The notes under the pieces were generated by a model. It was not told the DNA's origin, made no database searches, and saw only the letters and a program-made list of their open reading frames with translations. From Haladaptatus halobius (GTDB taxonomy: Archaea > Halobacteriota > Halobacteria > Halobacteriales > Haladaptataceae), in assembly GCF_020618475.1 (NCBI RefSeq), contig NZ_CP085338.1:1-64000 (forward strand): a DNA stretch of 64,000 nucleotides. The letters run 5' to 3'. Below, in pieces: positions 1 to 7,357 of the stretch; within the stretch, counting starts at the first letter, position 1, and each line of letters starts with the position of its first letter. Made by a program: the position numbers and the translations under genes.

Positions 1-197
1 AAGCGATTGTACCGTACGAGTACATACACCTCATTAAAGTACTCTGCAAGCACGTCCACTTGTCCTTTTACGAAATGATTGTAGCTATGAGAGACGATGA
101 GTAGATTCTTCGTTGCCAGCGTGTTGAGGTCACGGTTTCGAGGCACATCCCCAATGTCTGGCGGTTCGGTGATCTGTGCGTGCGTATCGCTCGACAT
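1..197 (-). CDS. Glycosyltransferase, GT4-like N-terminus (partial)
   Basis: The gene starts at an ATG at 197 and runs off the left edge, so only about 65 residues are seen. After a polar leader the protein reads NLLIVSHSYNHFVKGQVDV and then LAEYFNEVYVLVRYN. This is the first beta strand, glycine-containing loop and helix of a GT-B Rossmann fold, as found in GT4 enzymes that build surface glycans. It is divergent from the GT2 gene at 1086, so the two probably belong to one glycan locus. The acceptor and donor sugars cannot be inferred, and the catalytic C-terminal half is outside the window. Confidence 0.75.
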   Translation of the reverse strand, partial: MSSDTHAQITEPPDIGDVPRNRDLNTLATKNLLIVSHSYNHFVKGQVDVLAEYFNEVYVLVRYNR

Positions 198-439
198 GCA
201 TAAGCGAAAGTAACCGCTGGTGTTTATTATCTGGTGGCTAAGTTCGCGGTCACCATATGAGAGGCTAAGAGTACTTGGTATTGCTAGTGAGTACTCAGCA
301 TTCTTCGCAGATTCACGAGACTGAAATCATCCACATAGGCGATACAGGCTTCAACGTACTTGCCACAGTGGAGGCTCCAAGATTTTCTGACGTCTCTATC
401 GCTGGTGTATCACTTGGATCGTTCTTGTTATATTTCAAT

Positions 440-621
440 AGCGATAGAAACCTACCCTAAAAGGCAGGCATGAATTGCGTACGCTGGACTACACAGTCCA
501 CCGAAAGACGAGTGTAAAACACGAAGATATTATTTTCGCGTATTCAGATAGTAACCGACGGAAGCAGACCGGAATCTGCTTGAACAGGAACCCCCGTCGT
601 AAACGCCGGAGAGGATATCAC
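440..621 (+). repeat. Degenerate IS200/IS605-type end fragments
   Basis: A left-end-like stretch (near 465-490, containing GCGTACGCT) is followed by a right-end-like stretch (near 585-620: AACCCCCGTCG, then GGAGAGGATATCAC). Both resemble the ends of the elements at 17738 and 32424. No coding sequence remains. It lies directly next to the TTAC-targeted element at 632. The boundaries are approximate. Confidence 0.4.
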
Positions 622-631
622 TGCTCATTAC

Positions 632-1007
632 GATAATTGCAGGTGAGAAAGCCTCTCCCTGAAGGGGGGATGATCGCCGTCTTTGGTCACTTTTACCGTG
701 AGGTACAGTCTTAGGTGCTCTCCCATCGTTTCTCTGTCTATCCGACGCGGCATGTCCGCGCCGTCACCGGGACAATCGGACAAATTCGGGCCTCTCAACC
801 GAGGCTTGACGGTCCCCCGTCGGGATCGGTTGGGTACCGACGCTAAATAACCAAGTACCTCCGAATCCCGTCCGTCTTCCGGACGGGATAGGAGTAACGG
901 CCACGTGGCATGGCTAGCACCTCGTCGGTGTGTAAACCTTAAACATCCCAACCCAGCAAGATCGCTCTTGTGGGGATCCTCGCCGTTTACGGCAGGGGGG
1001 ATGTCAA
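632..1007 (+). mobile_element. 376-bp non-autonomous IS200/IS605-type element with omega-RNA-like 3' region
   Basis: The element is preceded by TTAC (628-631) and ends in a right-end hairpin followed by GATGTCAA. It is about 80% or more identical by eye to the 377-bp element at 5798-6174, which is also preceded by TTAC. There is no target-site duplication, as expected for IS200/IS605 transposition. No protein is encoded. The 3' third holds the GATAGGAG box (886-893) and following hairpin shared with full tnpB elements. It sits just upstream of the GT2 gene and may carry or disrupt that gene's promoter. Confidence 0.8.
886..1007 (+). ncRNA. Omega-RNA (TnpB guide scaffold) candidate in the short element
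   Basis: The segment has GATAGGAGTAACGG, then a stem GGCCA/TGGCT closing a loop with TGGCA, then AGCA, a TGTAAACC box and the right-end hairpin. The same order occurs at the 3' ends of the tnpB elements ending at 34467 and 51752. In IS200/IS605 systems the guide would be the sequence just downstream of 1007. That it is transcribed is inferred. Confidence 0.55.
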
Positions 1008-1085
1008 TGTGATTTTGTCTACGATCGCACTTTTCGATTAGGCGGTCGATAATAATACTCCGCGAGAACGGATGTGAGAGCAAAA

Positions 1086-1997
1086 ATGGCTCCAACTGTG
1101 AGCGTCATCGTGCCGACGTACAACCGTGCGGATGCCCTCCCCCGAACTATTGAGAGTGTCCTCTCTCAGACGCTCAAAAGTTTGGAACTCATCATCATTG
1201 ATGACGCCTCGGAGGACGACACGGAGGATGTTGTCGCGTCCTACGATGATGATCGGATTCAGTTTGTCCAGCATAACACGAATATGGGTGCAAGTGCCGC
1301 GCGAAACACCGGAATCGAGCGCGCAGACGGGGAGTATATAGCGTTTCTCGACTCCGACGACGTTTGGCTCCCCACGAAGCTCGAAAAGCAGGTGCTCACT
1401 CTTGAACTGCGCTCTGATGACTGGGTCGCCGCCTATTGCGAAGCAGAGACTGTCCATCCCGGCGGACAGAATCCGCTGGTGAAGTGGGTAACGAAGCTTG
1501 TTTCACGGCGAAACAAGACCGAAGGTGCGGAAGGTGGGAAGGAGCTCATTGGGCCCATTCTGAGCGACGACCTCCATACTAGTGCAGGATCGTCGCTGCT
1601 CGTGAAAAGCGACGTGGTGCGAGCAATAGACGGCTTCGACGAGTCGTTTACCCGGTTCCAAGACCCCGAATTTCTTATTCGTGTTCTCAAACATGGAAAA
1701 CTTGCTTGCGTGAACGAACCCCTGCTCCTGCGCTACGAGACCGGATCGCCGCCCGCGGACGCGGTCGCCGAGGCGGACGAACATTTCCGGCGGACGTTTG
1801 CTGAGGAGATTGAGCGACTTGAACGACAAGGAATCGATGTAACCGGCGCGCATCACTACATCCTCGCTCGACAGTATCTGAACGAAGGACAGCTTCGTAC
1901 TGGCTTCCGGTACCTTCGGCATGCACGTCGACCTGAACTGCGACAGCTCCCGGGATTATTGTTGAATGTGTATTCGGGCCTCCGAGAACACGTTTGA
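1086..1997 (+). CDS. Glycosyltransferase family 2
   Basis: About 303 residues, starting at the ATG that gives MAPTVSVIVPTYNRA; a GTG four codons upstream is also possible. It is a GT-A fold enzyme that transfers a sugar from a nucleotide donor. Visible features are the nucleotide-binding VSVIVPTYN strand, IIDDASEDDT (acidic pair near residue 43), the NMGASAARNTG motif and the DXD-type metal site FLDSDDVW near residue 95. The C-terminal third has the usual helical region with a RFQDPEFLIRVL element. No membrane segments are seen, so it is probably cytosolic and acts on a lipid- or protein-linked acceptor. The next gene overlaps its stop by one base, implying coupling. Confidence 0.9.
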   Translation: MAPTVSVIVPTYNRADALPRTIESVLSQTLKSLELIIIDDASEDDTEDVVASYDDDRIQFVQHNTNMGASAARNTGIERADGEYIAFLDSDDVWLPTKLEKQVLTLELRSDDWVAAYCEAETVHPGGQNPLVKWVTKLVSRRNKTEGAEGGKELIGPILSDDLHTSAGSSLLVKSDVVRAIDGFDESFTRFQDPEFLIRVLKHGKLACVNEPLLLRYETGSPPADAVAEADEHFRRTFAEEIERLERQGIDVTGAHHYILARQYLNEGQLRTGFRYLRHARRPELRQLPGLLLNVYSGLREHV

Positions 1998-2188
1998 TGA
2001 CTATGAACGATCGGGCGACGCGGTATGCCTGGTATTATCTCGCTCTGTCGGGGCTCTCGATACTCATATTCGGCTGTGCTGTTTTTGACTTTGGTTTCCT
2101 TGGGTTGTTTTCGCCTAAGCAGTCGACGATAGTGGTCATCGTTCTATTTACTGCACTGACATTAATTCAGTCGCTTTTTGAGGATTAA
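1997..2188 (+). CDS. Small two-helix membrane protein
   Basis: About 63 residues. The ATG overlaps the GT2 stop codon (TGATG), which favours this start and translational coupling. Two hydrophobic helices are evident, roughly residues 9-33 (YAWYYLALSGLSILIFGC onward) and 42-58 (TIVVIVLFTALTLIQ), joined by a short FSPKQ loop, with an acidic C-terminus. I do not recognise a family. Coupling to a glycosyltransferase suggests it may anchor it or help it act at the membrane, but that is inference from context only. Confidence 0.65.
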   Translation: MTMNDRATRYAWYYLALSGLSILIFGCAVFDFGFLGLFSPKQSTIVVIVLFTALTLIQSLFED

Positions 2189-2330
2189 TCGGATTTATGA
2201 CGTGTCGTTGCGCTTGAAAAATGGATGAAAATGGTAATATTTGGCTATCCATTTACTCCGTTCAAATCGTACAATCGCAAGACATGAACGGAGTAAAACG
2301 GCGTGCAAAAGAACGAAAGAATCGCTGTGC

Positions 2331-2338
2331 TTTATATA
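2331..2338 (+). promoter_or_regulatory. TATA box for the DUF7344 gene
   Basis: TTTATATA lies 31-38 nt before the ATG at 2369, a spacing that would give a transcript with almost no leader, common in haloarchaea. Confidence 0.5.
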
Positions 2339-2368
2339 CCATCCATGTCTCGGCTGTAGCGAAGAATC

Positions 2369-2950
2369 ATGAGCGCTACGACGAAGACGCCCTCCGACGA
2401 ATCAGCAGTGGTGACTGATGAATCACCGAATGAACTCTCAAAAGACAAAATCTTCCATATCCTCCAGACGCAACGCCGTCGGGATGCACTTCGTTACTTG
2501 AAAGAGAACGATGGGCCTGTTGAAATGCGCGATCTTGCCGAGCAGGTGGCAGCGTGGGAGAATGATACAACGCTACAGGCGCTTACCTCGGATCAGCGCC
2601 AGCGTGTCTATATTGCGCTTTACCAATCACACCTCCCGAAGTTGGACAATGAGGGTATTATTAAATACAACCAGAGTCGGGGAATTGTTGAGCGTGGCCC
2701 GCTAGCCGATCAATTTGATCCATACCTCAAGACACTCGAAACTGGTGATCCCAATCTCAAGGCAGATACCAAAGTCGAGGGCAATGACCACTGGTTCCAC
2801 TATTACCGCTGGGCGACCGTAGCTAGCGCTGGAACATTTATGGGTGCCTGGATGAATATACCTCTTTTCTCAACTATTCCTAGCCACCTTCTTGGTGCCT
2901 CCATCGTTATGCTCTATGCGACTATTTCCACTGCCCATTTCTTCCGATAA
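2369..2950 (+). CDS. DUF7344 winged-helix membrane protein
   Basis: 193 residues. An N-terminal polar tail leads to a winged-helix-like domain (about residues 22-115: ELSKDKIFHILQTQRRRDAL, then LAEQVAAWEN and QRQRVYIALYQSHLPKLD) typical of haloarchaeal DUF7344. Two C-terminal hydrophobic segments follow (about 148-168 and 172-190). The arrangement suggests a membrane-anchored DNA-binding protein, but its target is unknown. A close paralogue lies at 23635-24228. The domain name comes from recognition of the family pattern; no regulatory function has been shown by this sequence. Confidence 0.8.
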   Translation: MSATTKTPSDESAVVTDESPNELSKDKIFHILQTQRRRDALRYLKENDGPVEMRDLAEQVAAWENDTTLQALTSDQRQRVYIALYQSHLPKLDNEGIIKYNQSRGIVERGPLADQFDPYLKTLETGDPNLKADTKVEGNDHWFHYYRWATVASAGTFMGAWMNIPLFSTIPSHLLGASIVMLYATISTAHFFR

Positions 2951-2984
2951 CTCAAGTATGACCTCGCAGTTTTTCACAGGCTGA

Positions 2985-4378
2985 CGAGGCGGATGCCCCG
3001 ACCCTTGCGGTCGGGGGAGGAAGCCGACACTACACTTGACGAACCAGGCTCGATAGCAAGGAAGATTCCCCTTTTTAAGTGATCACAATCCAATATCTGA
3101 AACAGAGTGGAATACCATCGTACCGCCGTGATCAAACTCGACGCTCCCGACAGAGCCGACCCGCTTCTCCGAGAGACAGTCGAACAGTTCAAACACTGCG
3201 CCAACACCGCGAGCGAGTGGTGCTGGCACGGCGACGATGGCTACCACGTCACCTCGAAAGCCAAAGCCGAACGCGCCCTCTACGACCAACTCCGCGACAA
3301 AACCGACCTTACCGCGAACCTCGTCCAAAAGGGGGATTCGCAGAGCCGTCGAAGCCATCAAAAGCGGTGTCGAACGCCTCAAACGCGGAGAAAACACATC
3401 GAAACCCTACTTCTCGGCAGACAGCGCAGTGTACGACAAACGCTCCGCAACGTTTCACCGCGACCACGTATCCCTCTCCACCGTCGATGGACGCGTGGAG
3501 TGTGAGTACATCCTCCCAGACGACTCGGAGGCTCCCCCAACCAAGTACGTCTCCGACGAGGACTTCGAGTTCAGGATGGCGCACCTCCAGTACTGCGACG
3601 GCGACTGGTATCTCCACGCTTCGATGCGAAAAGTCGAAGCCGATGAGACTCCCGAATCCGGGGCAAGCACAGAACAGTCCTTGGAGTGGATTTGGGCGTC
3701 AACAACCTCGCAGTCGCTTCCACGGGTCGATTCTGGTCGGCAGACGAGTTTAATCACTGGCGTCGAGAGTACAAGAAGCGCCGTGGCTCGCTCCATCAGT
3801 GTGGCTCGAGACATGTCCACGAGAATATCGAGTCCGTCGGTCGCAAAGAGGACGGGCGATTCGAGATACACTTGCACACGGTAGCGAACGAACTTCTCGA
3901 AGAAGCCGTCGAGAATGACTGTTCGCATATCGTGTTCGAGAATTTGACCCCCATTTGGAGAACTTCTCCAAGGCGACGTGGCACCACGTCTGGGCGTTCC
4001 GACGCCTCTACGAGTACGTCGAATACAAGGCTGAGGAACACGGTGTCGAAGTCGTGCAGGTAGACCCTCGAAATACGTCGAAGCGTTGCTCGACGTGTGG
4101 GTTTACTCATGACGACAATCGCCAGCAAGAATCCGAAGAATATCGGGTGTCAGCAGTGTGGATACGAGTTCGAGAACCACGCCGACTACAACGCCTCGAA
4201 GAATATCGGTTTGCAGTATCTCCGTTGCAGGCAAAATGCAGACGACGGAGGCGCACCCGTAGATGTGCGCTTGAATCGCGGGACGCTGAATGTGAGTGGG
4301 GAGTACGTCCCCCCTGCCTCTTCCGAGGCATAGAACGGGAGTCCACGCGAAAGCCGCGGGGCTTGACCCCGCGGCTAT
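2985..4378 (+). mobile_element. Decayed IS1341-type (tnpB-only IS200/IS605) element
   Basis: The left end is a GC-rich hairpin (GCCCCGACCCTTGCGGTCGGGG near 2994-3015). The body is a frameshifted tnpB. The right end near 4330-4378 has CACGCGAAAGCC followed by the hairpin CGCGGGGCTTGACCCCGCGG. A related right-end fragment lies at 13140-13220. No tnpA is present. Confidence 0.7.
3107..4333 (+). pseudogene. tnpB: tnpB RNA-guided nuclease, frameshifted
   Basis: A TnpB-like protein is readable only by changing frame several times. The N-terminus (TAVIKLDAPDRADPLLRET) is in one frame to about 3330. A middle part (FEFRMAHLQYCDGDWYLHAS) is in a second frame to about 3690. RuvC-I (MDLGVNNLAVASTG) follows from 3686, then HIVFENLT around 3940 (RuvC-II, Glu present). 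Finally there is the zinc knuckle (CSTCGF ... CQQCGYEF) with HADYNASKNI near 4190 (RuvC-III Asp). At least four frameshifts separate these blocks, so no full-length protein can be made. The 3' end may still encode a guide RNA scaffold. Confidence 0.85.
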
Positions 4379-4383
4379 TTACA

Positions 4384-4461
4384 AACGCTCGGAACGCCCA
4401 AAAGTTGTGTAGCTTCTCGTTCGCTCGAATGGATCAGTGCGTCTCGAGTACGTCGGTCAAG
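4384..4461 (-). pseudogene. tnpB internal fragment
   Basis: Read on the minus strand, this piece gives DLTDVLETH, a stop, then SIRANEKLHNFWAFR. It matches DLTDVLETHWSVQANEKTHNFWAFR of the TnpB encoded at 10795-11973. Only about 26 residues around RuvC-II remain, and one in-frame stop replaces the Trp. It abuts the right end of the preceding element, so it is debris of an earlier insertion. Confidence 0.7.
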
Positions 4462-4733
4462 TCCGCGGTGGACATCTTGAGAGCCGAAACATCCTCGCGC
4501 AACTGCACACAGTTGCGATGAAGTTTGGTTTGTAACTCGCCTAATGCGAGCCTTCTGTACGAGGAAAACTGACGATAACGCACATACGACTTACTCTTAT
4601 AGCAAGCCGTGAACCATCTCACTAAAATCTTATAGATGAATACCACCCAGAGGTATTTCTGCCGCTCAAATCTCTCTTTCGTAGTCATCCCGTTTATAGA
4701 TCGCGAAATGGGGTGAAAAGAAGATTTCTGTCA

Positions 4734-4958
4734 CTACCGCATTTCCTTACGAGCGCGGTGTGCCTCTTCAGGATGGTTGGCACGGCCCCGTTTTACTTCT
4801 GTGGCAGTCATACATTCCAAACAACCGTAAACTTCGTTTCTGTTATTTCCGAAAACACGGGCGAACTGCGGTGTTACAAATGAGTCGCAGTTTCGACACT
4901 GAGTATCAGCCATTGTGCTGTCGTCAACACTTTGTGACGTTTTCATATCCATCGACAT
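4734..4958 (-). CDS. DUF7563-type zinc-ribbon protein
   Basis: Up to 74 residues; the core starts at MADTQCRNCDSF (residue 16), which may be the true start. Four cysteines in two CxxC pairs (CRNC and CLEC) bracket the segment VTPQFARVFGNNRNEVYG, the hallmark of the haloarchaeal DUF7563 zinc ribbon. The C-terminus is basic and charged. It probably binds zinc and perhaps nucleic acid or protein. Relatives in this window are at 18569-18823 and 39436-39642. It stands alone between tnpB debris and an AT-rich gap, and its role is unknown. Confidence 0.8.
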   Translation of the reverse strand: MSMDMKTSQSVDDSTMADTQCRNCDSFVTPQFARVFGNNRNEVYGCLECMTATEVKRGRANHPEEAHRARKEMR

Positions 4959-5317
4959 GGCGTCTTATTTTTTGAAAGGATCCACCATAACTATCCAGCT
5001 GCTAAATCAACGAAACAGACGGAACAATATCGGTAATCTGTGGTTTCTTTACTGTCCTACTTCACTGCCCTCTGCTTTTTAATATCGAATATACGATTTT
5101 ACTGCTATTAATATGGTTTCTGAAAATGGTTATTTTTATATTTATGGTCGAGGAGCTCTCACCGACGGAAATTAATTGGTGTCATAGTGTCTTCTTCTTT
5201 GTAAGAATGATTTGTCTATTTTGATTATCCATTTTCTCAGCAATTCCAATCTGCTTAAGCCAGTCTTGGTCACCAGGAAGTAAGTGGATCCCCATGATCA
5301 GTGAAGCCATTAGCTGT
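4959..5317. other. AT-rich intergenic region
   Basis: This stretch is clearly AT-rich, especially 5080-5150 (runs of A/T around TTTTTATATTTATGG). I see no gene, RNA or repeat. It may hold the promoter of the DUF7563 gene to its left. Confidence 0.5.
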
Positions 5318-5514
5318 ATGCAGGCGTTAAGCCCCCTTCCTTAAGGAGCGACCGAAGGGAGAAATAGGGAGGGGATACAGCGTCATCAGAAATCTTCGAA
5401 TTCTGATTGGCAGCCAGATTCCGATTGAATCTGGCAACGCCCGTCATTATCTTTCGTAGACTGTTCTGTTGCAGGCTCACAGGCCCACGCAACCAGTACG
5501 TTTATACGCATAAC

Positions 5515-5652
5515 ATGCAATACATGCATACAGTGAAACGGAAGACAATCAACATCCGCGAAGACCAAAATGAGTGGATTCAGGACAATCACCTGAACCT
5601 CTCATCGTTCATCCGAGAGAAATTGGACGAACTGATTGAGGAGCGCGAATAG
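5515..5652 (+). CDS. Ribbon-helix-helix protein upstream of tnpB
   Basis: 45 residues: MQYMHTVKRKTINIREDQN, then EWIQDNHLNLSSFIREKLDELIEERE. A beta strand (KRKTINI) is followed by two helices, the MetJ/Arc RHH pattern, with the typical LNLSSFIREKLDEL second helix. ATGs at 5515 and 5524 are both possible starts. It ends 3 nt before the tnpB start at 5656, so the two are probably co-transcribed and coupled. An RHH of this kind would most simply repress the element's own promoter or bind its ends; neither is shown here. Confidence 0.75.
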   Translation: MQYMHTVKRKTINIREDQNEWIQDNHLNLSSFIREKLDELIEERE

Positions 5653-5797
5653 CGGATGTACTACGCCTACAAATATCGTCTCAAGCCGTCCGACGACCAC
5701 CGTGAGGAGTTGGACCGGCACCGCGATATTTGTAGGCAACTGTACAACCACTGTCTCTACCGATTTGATGAGTACCGCGAGAACCACGGGAAATTAC

Positions 5798-6174
5798 GTA
5801 ATTGCAGGCGAGAAAGCCTCGTCCTTGAGTGCGGGGATGAATCGCCGTCTTTGTTCACTTTCACTGTACGGTACAGTCTTCGGTGCTCTCCGTGCGTTTT
5901 TCTGGGTATCCGACGCGGTACATCCGCGCCCATATCGGGACAATCGGACAAATTCGGACTTCCCGACCGAGGCTCGAAGTACCCCTTCGGGATCGGTTGG
6001 GTACCGACGCTAAATAACCAAGTACCTCCGAATCCCGTCCCTCTTTCAGACGGGATAGGAGTAACGGCCACTTGGCATGGCCAGCACCTCGTCGGTGTAT
6101 AAACCGTAAACTCCCACCGAACCAGCGACCGACGTTGTGGGAATCCTCGCCCTTCAGGGCGGGGAGGATGTCAA
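5798..6174 (+). mobile_element. 377-bp non-autonomous element inserted in tnpB 3' to TTAC
   Basis: It is flanked on the left by TTAC (5794-5797) and has no target duplication. The start (GTAATTGCAGGCGAGAAAGCC) and end (hairpin CGCCCTTCAGGGCGGGG, then GAGGATGTCAA) match the element at 632-1007. The boundaries are fixed by the fact that deletion restores the tnpB frame with the expected residues. It encodes no protein, but carries an omega-RNA-like 3' segment (6054-6174). Confidence 0.9.
6054..6174 (+). ncRNA. Omega-RNA candidate whose guide would match tnpB
   Basis: GATAGGAG (6054-6061) leads to stem GGCCA/TGGCC around a TTGGCA loop, then AGCA, TATAAACCGTAAA and the terminal hairpin. The sequence following the right end (from 6175) is tnpB coding DNA, and the left flank is TTAC. 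By the usual IS200/IS605 logic, this RNA would guide TnpB to uninterrupted copies of the same tnpB gene. Transcription and activity are inferred. Confidence 0.5.
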
Positions 6175-7357
6175 CGTCGATGTCATCACTTCGGTCGGAA
6201 CTCCCCGACCTCAAGAAGTGGTGGGATGGGCTTTCTGATGTGTACTCTCGGACGCTTCAAGTCGTCGTCGAGCGGCTATTCGACAATCTCAAAGGTCTCT
6301 CCAAACTCAAGGAGAACGGCTATGGCGTCTGTCACCTCAAGTGGAAGCCACCACGGGAGTTCCGCAGGTTCACCTACAGTCAGTCTGGCTTCAAGCTCGA
6401 CAAGAAGGGCGGTCAGACGGTACTGTCGCTCTCGAAACTGGCGGATATCCCGATACGGCTTCACCGCGCTATTCCTGACGACGCGAAACTTAAACAGGTC
6501 ACGCTCAAGAAAGAGCCAACCGGCAAGTGGTTCGCCACCTTCGGCGTCGAAGTAGACCGAGTGCCACCAAAGAAACCCACCGAACCCACTGACGTAGTGG
6601 GTATCGACGTGGGGATTCTCAAGTATGTCCACGACACTGATAGTACGGCGGTTGGGTCGCTTGATCTCTCGGACGAACGCGAGCGGCTGGAACGTGAACA
6701 ACGGAAACTTTCGCGGAAACAGCATTGGTCGAACAACTACGAGAAGCAACGACAGCGAGTTGCAGAGTGTCACGCCGATTTGAAACAGAAGCGGCAGGAC
6801 TTTCTCCACAAGTTGTCGAACTACTACGCGAAAGAGTACGACCTCGTTGCCGTTGAAGACTTGAACGTCGCTGGAATGATGCAGTTCGGTTCGAACTCAC
6901 GCAATCGAGCATCTGCTGCATGGCGGACGTTTCTTCAGATGCTCGAATACAAGTGTGAACGCGAAGGCACGCACTACGTTCCGGTGAACCCACGAGGGAC
7001 CACCAAAGAATGCGCGGCGTGTGGTGTATCATCCGAGAAGCCGGTGTGGGTTCGTGAACATTCCTGTCTGTCGTGCGGATTCACCACCGATAGGGACTGG
7101 AACGCGGCCTACAATATCCTCGTTCGTGGGTTGAAGAAAGTAGATATAGGAGCGGGATGCTCCGAATCAGCGCCTGTGGAGACTGCGCTCCCTACGGGAA
7201 CCGGAGCGGTTCCTGCAAAGCGCGTCATCGAAGCAGGAAGCCCCGTCCTCACCGCGCGAAGCGCGTAGGGCGGGGTAGTTCACTCCGAGCAAGATAGATA
7301 GTGGACTCACTGCCCAGAGGAGAACTGTTATCCCGACAATTTTTCGTTGATAATATA

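Larger units (their letters stand above)
5656..7268 (+). pseudogene. tnpB: tnpB, split by a 377-bp insertion; otherwise intact
   Basis: The N-terminus (MYYAYKYRLKPSDDHREEL) runs to codon 47, where the element at 5798-6174 intervenes. Removing it joins GKL to PSMSSLRSELPDLKKWW and gives one uninterrupted 411-residue frame. RuvC-I is GIDVGI, RuvC-II is VAVEDLNVAGM (Glu present), the zinc ribbon is CAACG ... CLSCGF, and RuvC-III is DRDWNAAYN. All three catalytic acids are therefore preserved, and there is no other frameshift, so the interruption is probably recent. The downstream piece has no good start, so active protein is unlikely unless the insert is excised. Confidence 0.9.
5318..7282 (+). 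mobile_element. IS1341-type element: RHH gene plus tnpB, interrupted by a short element
   Basis: The left end is around GCAGGCGTTAAGCCCCC (5320-5337), like the left ends at 30983 and 49511. The right end is a hairpin followed by GGGCGGGGTAGTTCAC ending near 7282. Between them are a small ribbon-helix-helix gene and a tnpB gene. The tnpB gene is split by the 377-bp element at 5798-6174. No tnpA is present, so movement would need a Y1 transposase supplied in trans. Confidence 0.8.

Noticed and set aside
275..460. 61-residue plus-strand reading frame
   Set aside because: Not acidic, no RBS or TATA box, and it runs into a repeat-like stretch. No family pattern.
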